Shown here in pieces: positions 1-8,366 of a DNA stretch of 64,000 nt. The translations under genes were made by a program, and so were the position numbers. Origin of the DNA: Zoogloea sp021286885. GTDB taxonomy: Bacteria; Pseudomonadota; Gammaproteobacteria; Burkholderiales; Rhodocyclaceae. The notes below the pieces were generated by a model. The model was not told the origin of the DNA. It ran no database searches and saw only the letters and a list, made by a program, of their open reading frames with translations. How positions within the stretch are numbered: the first letter of the stretch is position 1; the number at the start of each line of letters is the position of its first letter. Location of the stretch: the NCBI RefSeq assembly GCF_041915215.1, contig NZ_JAYSBV010000001.1; one strand, 5' to 3'.

Positions 1-2412
1 CTTCAACTCCCCGGGGCCGGTGGTCCAGCGGGTGGAGGCAAAGGCCGCAAAGGAGCTCATCTGGCCGTTATTGCCCCGCACAAACCAGTCGGCCAGATTA
101 TCGGGGCTGGCCCGGTAGGGGCCGTCGGCCTGGACGAAGACCTTCTTGATCCGGTCTTGGTGTACGAAGTCGTTCACGTAGAGCCCGCCCCAGGCCACTT
201 CCAGGGTGGAATGCACGTCATTCAGGTTGAGCCCCAGGGCGGCGGCCTTGGCCTGGTCGATGTCGATCCGCAGCTGGGGCAGGCGTTCGGTGCCCTCGGC
301 CCGCACCATGCTGAACTGCTGGCTCTGGCGGGCGCTGTGGACCAGCTGCTCGGCAGCCCGGGCCAGGCCTTCGCGCCCCAGGCTGCCCCCGTCCTGCAAC
401 CACAGCTCAAACCCGTTGGACTGGCCCAGGCCCTCCACCGGGGGCGGCACCATCGCAAACACTTCCGCATCGCGTAGCGCACCCAGGCGGGCCATGGCCC
501 GGTCGGCAATGGCCTGGGCGGTGTTGGCCGCGCCGGTGCGCCGGGCCCAGTCGCTCAGGGAGACAAAGGCCATCCCCGCGTTCTGGCCCGCCCCCTCGAA
601 GCTGAAGCCGGACACCACATACACCGCATCGGTGTTGTCCTTCTCTTCGGTGAGAAAGTAATGCTCCACGGCCTTGGCCACGTCCAGGGTGCGATCTGCG
701 GTGGCCCCCTGGGGCAGGCTGAAGCGCACCATCACCGTGCCCTGATCCTCATCCGGGATAAAGGCGGTGGGCAGGCGCGGATAAGCTTCCAGCATCACCC
801 CCACCAACAACAGATACACCAGCCCAAAGCGCACCGGGCGGGCCAGCACCCAGCCCAGCCAGTGCTGATAGCGGCCCTGCAAAGGCCCGCCTTCCGGGTG
901 GCGCCGGGCCACCGGACGCAGGAGCCGGGCGCACAGGGCCGGGGTGAGGCTGATCGCCATGAGCATGGAGAGGGCCATGGACACCACCAAGGTCACCGAA
1001 AACTGGCGGTAGATCACCCCCACCGAGCCCGGGAAGAAGGCCATGGGCAAGAAGATCGCTCCCAGCACCAGACTGATCCCCACCAGGGCGCTGGTGATCT
1101 CGCCCATGGAACGGCGGGTGGCCGCCGGCGCATCCAGCCCTTCTTCCTGCATGATGCGCTGGACGTTTTCCACCACCACGATGGTGTCATCCACCAGCAA
1201 ACCAATGGCCAGCACCATGCCGAACAGGGTCAGGGTGTTGATGGAATAGCCCCCCAGGGCCAGCACCGCAAAGGTGCCCAGCAAGACCACCGGCACGGTG
1301 ATGGCCGGAATCAGGGTGGCGCGCCAGTTGCCCAAAAAGACGTACATCACCAGCACCACCAGGGCCATGGCTTCCAGCAGGGTCTTGACCACCTCCTTGA
1401 TGGAGAGCTTCACAAAACGGGTGCTGTCTTCCGGATACACCACCTGGAGCCCGGGCGGGAACTGGGGCGCCAACTGGGCCACCCGGGCCTTGATGGCGTC
1501 GGCGGTGCGCATGGCATTGGCGCCCGGGGTGAGCATGATGGCAAAGGCGGAGGCCGGGTGGCCGTTCAGGCGGGAGCTGCTCTGATAGGTTTCACTCCCC
1601 AGCTCCACCCGGGCCACCTGCCCCAGGCGCAGGAGGGCGCCATTGGGCAGGGTCTTGATCACGATGTCGCGGAACTGCTCCGGGGTCTGGAGCCGGGACA
1701 GGGCACTCACCGTCACGTTCAGGTGCTGGCCCGGCGGGCTGGGCCGGGCGCCCAGCTCGCCCACCGAGAGGTCGGCATTCTGGGTGCGCACCGCCTCCAC
1801 GATGTCGTTCGGAATCAAGCCATAGCTGTTGAGTTTGTGGGGATCGAGCCAGATCCGCATGGCGTAGGGCGAATCAAACACCCGCAGGGAGCCCACCCCC
1901 TCAATCCGGCTGATGGGGTCTTGCAGGGTGGTGGCCATCCAGTCGGCGATGTCGGTATCGCTCATCCGGTGGGTCTGGTCGTACACCGAGACGATCATCA
2001 AAAAGCTGTTCTGGAGCTTGCGCACCTGCAGCCCATTGAGCTGGACCGGGCTGGGCAGGCGGCGCACCGCCTGGTTGGCCAGGTTCTGAACCTGCACCAG
2101 AGCGGTATCAATGTCGGTGCCCTGGCTGAAGGTGAGCAGCAATTCGGCCTGGCCCGAGGCGCTGCTGGAGGCGCTGAAATACATCAGCCGCTCCACCCCC
2201 TTCAGCTCCTGCTCCAGGATTTTGGTGACGCTGTTTTCCACCGCCTGGGCAGTGGCCCCTGGATAGCGGGCGGTAATCATCACCGCCGGCGGGGCGATGT
2301 CGGGGTACTGGCCCACCGGCAGCAGCCAGACCGAGAGCAGGCCGGTGAGCGTAATGACGCAGGCGCTGACCCAGGCCAGCACCGGGCGATCCATGAAAAA
2401 GCGGGCCAGCAT
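1..2412 (-). CDS. RND multidrug efflux permease, AcrB/MexB (HAE1) family, 3' end cut by window edge
   Basis: Inner-membrane proton-driven drug/metabolite exporter subunit that works with a periplasmic adaptor and an outer-membrane channel. Reading starts at the ATG at 2412 and stays open for 804 codons to base 1, so roughly the last quarter of a ~1040-residue protein lies outside the window. The N-terminus (MLARFFMDRPVLAWV) is the usual first transmembrane segment. The TM4 motif GLLVDDTIVVVENVQRIM holds the paired Asp residues used for proton relay. The porter domain follows, with FIPDEDQGTVMV typical of the family. It begins one base after the adaptor stop codon, so the two are translationally coupled. 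It sits at the end of a same-strand siderophore gene run, so siderophore export is a reasonable inference, but its substrate cannot be read from sequence. Confidence 0.93.
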   Translation of the reverse strand, partial: MLARFFMDRPVLAWVSACVITLTGLLSVWLLPVGQYPDIAPPAVMITARYPGATAQAVENSVTKILEQELKGVERLMYFSASSSASGQAELLLTFSQGTDIDTALVQVQNLANQAVRRLPSPVQLNGLQVRKLQNSFLMIVSVYDQTHRMSDTDIADWMATTLQDPISRIEGVGSLRVFDSPYAMRIWLDPHKLNSYGLIPNDIVEAVRTQNADLSVGELGARPSPPGQHLNVTVSALSRLQTPEQFRDIVIKTLPNGALLRLGQVARVELGSETYQSSSRLNGHPASAFAIMLTPGANAMRTADAIKARVAQLAPQFPPGLQVVYPEDSTRFVKLSIKEVVKTLLEAMALVVLVMYVFLGNWRATLIPAITVPVVLLGTFAVLALGGYSINTLTLFGMVLAIGLLVDDTIVVVENVQRIMQEEGLDAPAATRRSMGEITSALVGISLVLGAIFLPMAFFPGSVGVIYRQFSVTLVVSMALSMLMAISLTPALCARLLRPVARRHPEGGPLQGRYQHWLGWVLARPVRFGLVYLLLVGVMLEAYPRLPTAFIPDEDQGTVMVRFSLPQGATADRTLDVAKAVEHYFLTEEKDNTDAVYVVSGFSFEGAGQNAGMAFVSLSDWARRTGAANTAQAIADRAMARLGALRDAEVFAMVPPPVEGLGQSNGFELWLQDGGSLGREGLARAAEQLVHSARQSQQFSMVRAEGTERLPQLRIDIDQAKAAALGLNLNDVHSTLEVAWGGLYVNDFVHQDRIKKVFVQADGPYRASPDNLADWFVRGNNGQMSSFAAFASTRWTTGPGELK

Positions 2413-2413
2413 C

Positions 2414-3589
2414 TCAAGCCCCCTTCCGTGGAGCAGAGCCTTCGCCCGCCCCCTGGGCAGCCGGCGGGGACGTGAGGGGCACCGGCTTCACCTGCTGGCC
2501 GGGCTCCACCCGGCGGCGGCCTTCGACGATCACCCGTTCCCCGGCCTGGAGCCCGCTGCGCACCACCCACTGCCCCTCCAGCAGGGTATCGGCCTGCACC
2601 GGGCGCGCCTCTACCTGATCCTGGGCATTCACCACCCAGACCCGGGCAGCGCCCTGGGCGTCGTGCTCCAGACCCTGATGGGGCACCAGCAGGGCGCCCA
2701 CCGCCACCCCCTGCTCCACCGAGGCCCGCACATACATGCCGGGCATCAGCAGCCCTTCGGGATTGGGAAAGCGGGCACGCAGGGTCACGGCGCCACTGGC
2801 CGGGTCCACACTCACCTCGTTAAAGCGCAGGCTGCCCACATGGGCGTAGGGCATGCCCCCTTCCATGCGCAACTGCACCCGGGCACCCGCCGCCTGCAGG
2901 CCCCCGGCCTGGCGCTGCTGCTGGAGTCGCACCAGTTCCTGGCTGGGCTGGACGATGTCCACGTACACCTCATCCAGCTGGACGATGGACGACAGGGCGG
3001 CCTGCTGATCCCGGGTCACCAGGGCGCCCTCGCTCACACTCGAACGCCCGATCCGGCCACTGATGGCGGCCCGGATGCGGGTGCGCTCCAGATCGACCCG
3101 GGCGGCATCCAGGGCGGCCCGGGCGGCCCGCACTTCAGCCCGGGCCTGGGCCTGGGCGGATTCCATGTCTTCGTACTCCTGGCGACTCACCCCGTCGATG
3201 CGCACCAGCTCCGCATGGCGCTGGAGGCTGCGGGTCAGGCTGGCGGCCTTGGCCTCGGCCCGGGCCAGATTGCCCTCGGCCACCCCGTAGGCGGCCCGGT
3301 AAGCGGCATCATCCAGCTCATACAGCAGCTGGCCGGCCTGGACCCGGGCGCCTTCTTCAAACAAACGGCGTCGCACCACGCCCCCCACCTGGGGGCGCAC
3401 CTCCGACACCCGCAGGGCCACCACCCGGCCCGGTAGCTCGGTGCGCAGCACCACATCCTGGGCGGCAGGACGCACCACCCCCACCTCGGGGGTCGGGCCG
3501 CCGGGGGGCCCCGTTTCCTCTGCCGGGGCAGCGCACCCCGCCACCAGCACCACACTCCACAGGGCCCAGCCCTGACGATTCAATTTCAT
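2414..3589 (-). CDS. RND efflux periplasmic adaptor (membrane fusion) lipoprotein, AcrA/MexA family
   Basis: Links the RND permease encoded next to an outer-membrane channel. The N-terminus is a lipoprotein signal with a lipobox ending VAGC around residues 17-20, so the mature protein should be anchored by Cys. After it come the lipoyl-like/biotinyl half (VVRPAAQDVVLRTELPGRV), an Ala/Arg-rich coiled-coil hairpin (about residues 95-165) and the beta-barrel/membrane-proximal regions. At about 391 aa the length is normal. ATG at 3589 is preferred; an in-frame GTG at 3595 is possible. Neither has a good Shine-Dalgarno sequence, which may mean coupling to upstream translation. The stop codon is one base before the permease start. 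No outer-membrane factor gene is visible in the window. Confidence 0.9.
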   Translation of the reverse strand: MKLNRQGWALWSVVLVAGCAAPAEETGPPGGPTPEVGVVRPAAQDVVLRTELPGRVVALRVSEVRPQVGGVVRRRLFEEGARVQAGQLLYELDDAAYRAAYGVAEGNLARAEAKAASLTRSLQRHAELVRIDGVSRQEYEDMESAQAQARAEVRAARAALDAARVDLERTRIRAAISGRIGRSSVSEGALVTRDQQAALSSIVQLDEVYVDIVQPSQELVRLQQQRQAGGLQAAGARVQLRMEGGMPYAHVGSLRFNEVSVDPASGAVTLRARFPNPEGLLMPGMYVRASVEQGVAVGALLVPHQGLEHDAQGAARVWVVNAQDQVEARPVQADTLLEGQWVVRSGLQAGERVIVEGRRRVEPGQQVKPVPLTSPPAAQGAGEGSAPRKGA

Positions 3590-3600
3590 CCGCACAGTTT

Positions 3601-3672
3601 CGTCCGCAGTTTGATCCGCTATTTAGTCGGCTATTTCGTTGGCTATTTTGTTCGCCATGTCTGCCGGCCTGT
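3601..3672. repeat. Six imperfect 12-bp tandem units between entA and the RND adaptor gene
   Basis: The spacer between the entA stop (3680) and the adaptor start reads as six consecutive 12-base units with exact spacing: 3601, 3613, 3625, 3637, 3649 and 3661. The middle units share the core CGGCTATTT or CCGCTATTT; the outer ones are degenerate (CCGCAGTTT, TCGCCATGT). The sequence is more AT-rich than its neighbours. The role is unknown. It could be slippage-derived spacer sequence or could affect expression of the efflux genes. Confidence 0.7.
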
Positions 3673-3679
3673 TTGCCGC

Positions 3680-4414
3680 TCAGGCCCCCAGGGTGGCGCC
3701 GCCATCCACCACCAGATCCTGCAAGGTGATGTGGCCCGCCTGGGGCGAAGCGAGAAAGACCACCGCCTGGGCGATGTCGAGGGGGGTGGCCGCCTTGGCC
3801 AGGGGAATCCCGAGCTTGAACTGCGCCGGCAGCCCGGCCACGGTGCGCCGGATCCCCTCTGCATCCAGCCCCATCCCGCGCAGCATGGGGGTGTCGGTGG
3901 TGCCCGGAGACACCACGTTGCAGCGCACCCCGAAGGGCGCCAGCTCCAGGGCCACGCAATGGCTGAAACTCACCAGCGCGGCCTTGGAAGCGCAGTAGGC
4001 CGCCATCCCCAGCCGGGGCACATGGGCCGCGTTGGAGGCGATATTCACAATCGCGCCGCTGCCCCGAGCCTTGAAGCCGGGCACCAGCCGGCGCAGCAGA
4101 TGGAAGGGGCCGCCCACGTTCACATCGAAGCAGGCGCGCCAATCTTCCAGACTCAGGCTGTCGCTGGTGCCCATGCGCAGGATGCCGGCAGCGTTCACCA
4201 GTACCTCGGGGCCGGGCCGGGTGGCGCACAGGTGGTCCACCGCCGTCGTGTCGGTAATGTCCAGGCTCAGGGTTTCAAAGGGATAAGCCCCCTCGCCCCA
4301 GGCCAGATCCAGCCCCAGCACCTGGGCGCCCAGACCATGAAAAAGCATGGCCACCTGCAGGCCGATGCCCCGCCCGGCCCCGGTCACCCACACGGGCTTG
4401 CCATGAAAATGCAT
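3680..4414 (-). CDS. entA: 2,3-dihydro-2,3-dihydroxybenzoate dehydrogenase
   Basis: Short-chain dehydrogenase that oxidises 2,3-dihydro-DHB to 2,3-dihydroxybenzoate with NAD+, the last step in making the catechol unit. The glycine-rich nucleotide site is VTGAGRGIGLQ near the N-terminus, NAAGI is conserved mid-protein, and the catalytic YCASK has the expected spacing. The ending ...GHITLQDLVVDGGATLGA is typical of EntA/DhbA. The start is taken at the ATG at 4414, because GGGAGG lies seven bases upstream of it. That motif lies inside the codons of the longer alternative start at 4429. It follows entB directly in the operon (entB stop at 4433). About 244 aa, normal for the family. Confidence 0.95.
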   Translation of the reverse strand: MHFHGKPVWVTGAGRGIGLQVAMLFHGLGAQVLGLDLAWGEGAYPFETLSLDITDTTAVDHLCATRPGPEVLVNAAGILRMGTSDSLSLEDWRACFDVNVGGPFHLLRRLVPGFKARGSGAIVNIASNAAHVPRLGMAAYCASKAALVSFSHCVALELAPFGVRCNVVSPGTTDTPMLRGMGLDAEGIRRTVAGLPAQFKLGIPLAKAATPLDIAQAVVFLASPQAGHITLQDLVVDGGATLGA

Positions 4415-4432
4415 CTCGCTGCCTCCCATGGT

Positions 4433-5326
4433 TCAGGCCGCCAGGGCCGGGGCTTGAGCTTGAGCTGCACCAGCCAGGGCCGCCCACCAGCCATTGAGGG
4501 TGGGCAGGCGGGCCAGATCCTCAAAGCGCAGCTGCACCCCCAGGCGCCGCCACTCGGCCACCAGGGACATGACCTGCACCGAATCGAGGCCGTAATCCAT
4601 CAGGTTTTCATCCGGGTCCAGGGCGTCCAGGGGGTCGGGCAAGCGGGCCAGGATCTGCTCGGTGAGCCATTCCCGGGTGGGGCGCAGGGGCTGGAGGGCG
4701 GTGAGCTCATCCACCCCCAGCACCCGGCCGCAACGGCCCGCCACATAATTGAGGGCCATCTGGTGCTCGGCGGCGGAAAAATCCGCCACCGCGTCGCCCA
4801 CCATGAAGGGCTGGATGTCGCGCATGAAGGCATCCAGCGCCGTGGTGAGGCAGCCGATGTGGGCGTAGATCCCGCAGATCAGGAGCTGGTCGCGCCCCCA
4901 CTGCTGCTTCATCAGCGCCTCAAGATTGGAGCGCTGGAAGGCGCTGTAGCGCCACTTGACCAGCACCGTATCCCCCGCCTCCGGGGCGATGGGCGCAGCC
5001 ACCGCCTGAAGGGCCGGATCGGCAGCGGTGAGGCCGGGGCCCCACATATCGTTGAGCAGGGCCCGGTCGGCCGGGCGCTGTTCGGTGGGCTGGGCGGTGT
5101 ACACCACCGGAATGCCCCACTGGCGGGCCCAGGCCCGCAGCCGGCCCACCCGCTCTAACAGGGCTTGGCTCAGGGGGCTATCGGCGCCGTAGAAGGCCAG
5201 AAAGTAATCCTGCATGTCGTGGATCAGCAGCACCGCCCGGGACGGATGCACCGGCCAGCTCACCTTGCTGGCGGGGAAGGCTGAAGCGGTGGGCAGGGGG
5301 TAGGAAGCAAGGGAAGGAATGGCCAT
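4433..5326 (-). CDS. entB: Isochorismatase with C-terminal aryl carrier protein domain
   Basis: Bifunctional protein. The N-terminal isochorismatase domain (about residues 1-210) hydrolyses isochorismate to 2,3-dihydro-DHB: note LLIHDMQDYF with its catalytic Asp, and CGIYAHIGCLTTALDAFMRD. The C-terminal aryl carrier domain (about 220-290) carries DYGLDSVQ, with Ser249 as the expected phosphopantetheine site. EntE loads DHB onto this domain and the NRPS starter condensation domain takes it from there. At 297 aa the length equals EntB. No phosphopantetheinyl transferase gene is present in the window, so activation of Ser249 depends on one encoded elsewhere. Confidence 0.96.
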   Translation of the reverse strand: MAIPSLASYPLPTASAFPASKVSWPVHPSRAVLLIHDMQDYFLAFYGADSPLSQALLERVGRLRAWARQWGIPVVYTAQPTEQRPADRALLNDMWGPGLTAADPALQAVAAPIAPEAGDTVLVKWRYSAFQRSNLEALMKQQWGRDQLLICGIYAHIGCLTTALDAFMRDIQPFMVGDAVADFSAAEHQMALNYVAGRCGRVLGVDELTALQPLRPTREWLTEQILARLPDPLDALDPDENLMDYGLDSVQVMSLVAEWRRLGVQLRFEDLARLPTLNGWWAALAGAAQAQAPALAA

Positions 5327-5394
5327 GGTTCTGAAATCTCTCGGCTGAACTGAAGCGCGGCAAAACTGCCTGCAAGGTTTTTATAAATCCGGGT

Positions 5395-7083
5395 TTAAGC
5401 CAGGGGCGCGGGCTGGGCAGCCCCCAGCGCTTGGGCCCAGCTGCGCAGGGTGTTCTTGTCGATCTTGCCCACGGCGGTCAGGGGCATCTTGGGCACCCAC
5501 TCGAAGCGGTCGGGGATCTTGTAATCCGCCAGCCCCTCGCCCCGCAGGAACTTGCGCAGGGCCAGGGCCCCCAGGCCCGGGTTGGGGCCCACGAGATAGG
5601 CGCAGCTTTTCTCCCCGAGCAGGGGGTCGGGCATGGCCACCAGGCCGGCGTGGGTCACCTCCGGGTGGCGCAGGAGCAGGACTTCAACTTCCTCGGCGGA
5701 GATCTTTTCGCCCCCCCGGTTGATCTGGTCCTTGACCCGCCCAACCACCCGCAGATAGCCATCGGCCCCCTGCTGCACCAGATCGCCGGAGTGGTAGAAG
5801 CCTTCGCCATCGAAGGCCTGGCGGTTGTGTTCCGGGCTGCGGTAATAGCCCCGGAAGGTATAGGGGCCCCGGGTGGCGAGCATCCCGGTCTGGCCCGGGG
5901 GCACCGGGTGGCCCTGGGCGTCCAGCACCCGGACTTCGTCGGCCGGGCTCATGGGGCAGCCCTGGGTGGTGAAGATGCGTTCCGGGCTGTCATCGAGGCG
6001 GGTGTAATTCACCAGCCCTTCGGCCATCCCGAACACCTGCTGGAGCTGGCACCCCAGTTCCAGGGGCACCCGGCGGGCCAGGGCCTCGGCAAAGCTGGCG
6101 CCACCCACCTGGAGCAGGCGCAGGCTGGCCAGCCGCTGGCGCTGGCCGGGCGCGGCCTGGAGCCACAGGGCCACGGCGCTGGGCACCAGGGCGGTCATGG
6201 TGATCTGGTGGCGTTCGATCAGATCAAAGCAGGCGCTGGCCTCGGGGCTGGGGGCGAGCACCACGCAGCCCCCCGCATCCAGCACGCCCAAGGCCCCCGG
6301 GGAACTGAGGGGGTAGTTATGGGCGGCGGGCAAGGCGCACAGGTAGCGGGTTTCGGGGCTCAGGCCGCACAGTTCTGCGCTGCGCCGGACGCTGTAGTAG
6401 TAATCGTCGTGGGTGCGAGGGATCAGCTTGGGGGTGCCGGTGCTGCCCCCCGAAAGCTGGAAGAAGGCCACCTGCCCCGGGTCGGTGGGGCGGGCCTCCT
6501 CGGCCAGCCCGGGGGCTGCGCCCTCTTCGCCCCCCGCCAACCCTGCCACGGCCTGCTCCAGGCTCAGGGCCGGGTCGGCATGCCCGCGCAGGAGCACGGT
6601 ACCCAGGGTGGGGTGCTGGGTCTGGAGTTCGCGGATGAACCCATCGTTGGCAAACAGGGCGTGGCGGGTGTCGGCGATCAGCACGGCGGGCCCCACCTGC
6701 CGGGCATAGGCGCTCAGTTCGTGGCGCTGGTGGCTGAACAAGGCATTCACCGGCACCACGCCAATGCGCAGCAGGGCGAAATACACCATGTAGAACTCGG
6801 CCACATTGGGCAGCTGGACCAGGGCGGTCTGGTGGCGCTGGAGCCCCCGCCGGGCCAGGGCGGCGGCCAAGCACTCCACCCGGGCCGCCAGGGCCTGATA
6901 GCTGTAACGGCGCTCACCGCAGATCAGGGCCAGGGCGTCCGGGCGGGTCAGGGCCTGGCGTGCCAGGATGTCACCCAGGGGGCGCCCCTGCCAGTAGCCG
7001 GCCTCCCGGTACTGGCGGGCCAGGGCTTCGGGCCAGGGAGAAAACGCCAGGGGCGGGACGGTCTGTGCGATGCGAATGCTCAT
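5395..7083 (-). CDS. entE: 2,3-dihydroxybenzoate-AMP ligase
   Basis: Stand-alone adenylation enzyme that activates DHB with ATP and loads it on the aryl carrier domain of EntB. The phosphate-binding core is FFQLSGGSTGTPKLIPRTH followed by DDYYYSVRRS, both close to EntE/DhbE. The later motifs YHSGDLVQ, GRVKDQINRGGEKIS and the catalytic Lys in GKIDKNTL near the C-terminus are all present. The ATG at 7083 overlaps the entC stop as ATGA, which fixes the start. Upstream in-frame codons to 7251 are entC sequence read out of frame. 562 aa, normal for the family. Confidence 0.96.
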   Translation of the reverse strand: MSIRIAQTVPPLAFSPWPEALARQYREAGYWQGRPLGDILARQALTRPDALALICGERRYSYQALAARVECLAAALARRGLQRHQTALVQLPNVAEFYMVYFALLRIGVVPVNALFSHQRHELSAYARQVGPAVLIADTRHALFANDGFIRELQTQHPTLGTVLLRGHADPALSLEQAVAGLAGGEEGAAPGLAEEARPTDPGQVAFFQLSGGSTGTPKLIPRTHDDYYYSVRRSAELCGLSPETRYLCALPAAHNYPLSSPGALGVLDAGGCVVLAPSPEASACFDLIERHQITMTALVPSAVALWLQAAPGQRQRLASLRLLQVGGASFAEALARRVPLELGCQLQQVFGMAEGLVNYTRLDDSPERIFTTQGCPMSPADEVRVLDAQGHPVPPGQTGMLATRGPYTFRGYYRSPEHNRQAFDGEGFYHSGDLVQQGADGYLRVVGRVKDQINRGGEKISAEEVEVLLLRHPEVTHAGLVAMPDPLLGEKSCAYLVGPNPGLGALALRKFLRGEGLADYKIPDRFEWVPKMPLTAVGKIDKNTLRSWAQALGAAQPAPLA

Positions 7084-8261
7084 GACAGGCTCAACTCCCG
7101 TTCCAGCCCAAAGGCATTGAGCATGGTGGCCAGCTTGGCCTGGGTCTCGGCCCATTCCGCATCGGGGCAGGATGCCTCCACAATGCCCACCCCGGCAAAC
7201 AGGCAGAGCAGGGATTTCTGCACCGTGGCGCAGCGGATGGTGACCACCCATTCCCCGTTGCCCTGGTCATCGCACCAGCCCACGATGCCCGTAAAAACGC
7301 CCCGCTCGAAGGGCTCGATCAGATCCACCAGCTTGCGTGCCAGGCGGCGCGGGAAGCCACACACGGCGGGGGTCGGGTGGAGCCGACAGGCCAGCTCCAG
7401 GGCCGGCAGCTGGGGCGTCGCCAGGGTGCCCACAATCGGCGTGCCCAGGTGCCACATGGTGGCGGTACTCACCAGCTCGGGGCCGGCAGGAATGTCCAGT
7501 TGGGCGCACAGGGGGGACAGCACCTGGCGGATGTCATCCACCACCAGCCGGTGTTCGTAATGATCCTTGGCCGAGGCCTGGAGCCCGGCGGCGGTGGCCT
7601 GGTCGGCGGCGGGGTCGGCCTGGCGGCGGGCCGAGCCGGCCAGGGGGAAGGTTTCGATCCGGGCCCCGTCCTTGCGCAGCAGCAACTCGGGGCTGGCGCC
7701 GATCAGCTCGGAGCCCTCTGCCGTGGGCAGACGGAAGTGGTAGGCGGAAGGGTTCTGGGCCACCAGATTACCCAGTACGCAGCCCGTATCCAGGGGCTCG
7801 CTCAGGCGGATCTCACACTTGCGCGACAACACCGCCTTGCGGATGCTGCTGTGCTGGAAGTTGGCAATGGCCTGGCGCACCCCCATCTTGAAATCCTGCT
7901 CTTCGGGGATGTTGCGGGACGACACCACCCGGGGGCACAGGGCATCCCGGTGGCCGGCAGCCAGCACCGCTTCACGGCTCACGTATTCGTAGTGGGCGGG
8001 GATGAACAGGGCGGAAGGCGCCCCGATGTCGAAGGGAATCGCGCCCATCACGATGGGGGCGTCCTGGCCGGCGGCCCGGGCGTGGGCCAGGGCCTGGGCA
8101 ATGGCGGCCCGGAAGGCGGCATCGTCCAGGGCCGGGGTGTCGATGTGGGCCTGGATGCCCCGGGCACGGATGCTGCGCCAGGGGGAGCTGAACAACATTT
8201 CGGGCTGGGCCGGCGCGGCGCCGGGGGCGTCCATGCCCGAATCAAAACAACGGGTGCTCAC
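7080..8261 (-). CDS. entC: Isochorismate synthase
   Basis: Converts chorismate to isochorismate, the committed step of DHB synthesis. The C-terminal chorismate-binding domain is clear: RKAVLSRKCEI, SELIGASPELLL, the conserved ETFPLAGSARR, DDIRQVLSPL, LHPTPAVCGFPR and FAGVGIVEASCPDAEW. The best start is the GTG at 8261 (reading MSTRCFDSGMD), because AGGAGG lies about eight bases upstream. Codons further upstream to 8309 have no family counterpart. About 393 aa. The stop overlaps the entE ATG, showing translational coupling. Confidence 0.94.
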   Translation of the reverse strand: MSTRCFDSGMDAPGAAPAQPEMLFSSPWRSIRARGIQAHIDTPALDDAAFRAAIAQALAHARAAGQDAPIVMGAIPFDIGAPSALFIPAHYEYVSREAVLAAGHRDALCPRVVSSRNIPEEQDFKMGVRQAIANFQHSSIRKAVLSRKCEIRLSEPLDTGCVLGNLVAQNPSAYHFRLPTAEGSELIGASPELLLRKDGARIETFPLAGSARRQADPAADQATAAGLQASAKDHYEHRLVVDDIRQVLSPLCAQLDIPAGPELVSTATMWHLGTPIVGTLATPQLPALELACRLHPTPAVCGFPRRLARKLVDLIEPFERGVFTGIVGWCDDQGNGEWVVTIRCATVQKSLLCLFAGVGIVEASCPDAEWAETQAKLATMLNAFGLERELSLS

Positions 8262-8366
8262 AGAAGAGTCCTCCTGAAAATGGGTGGGCGCGCCAGGGCG
8301 GCCCGCCAACGGACATGCGTGGAAGCTGCGCAGCGTGCGCAGACAGATGGACGAACGGATGGATGC

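Noticed and set aside
6317..6874. A 185-codon minus-strand frame inside entE
   Set aside because: Different frame of the entE gene; Arg/Pro/Ala-rich with no motifs.
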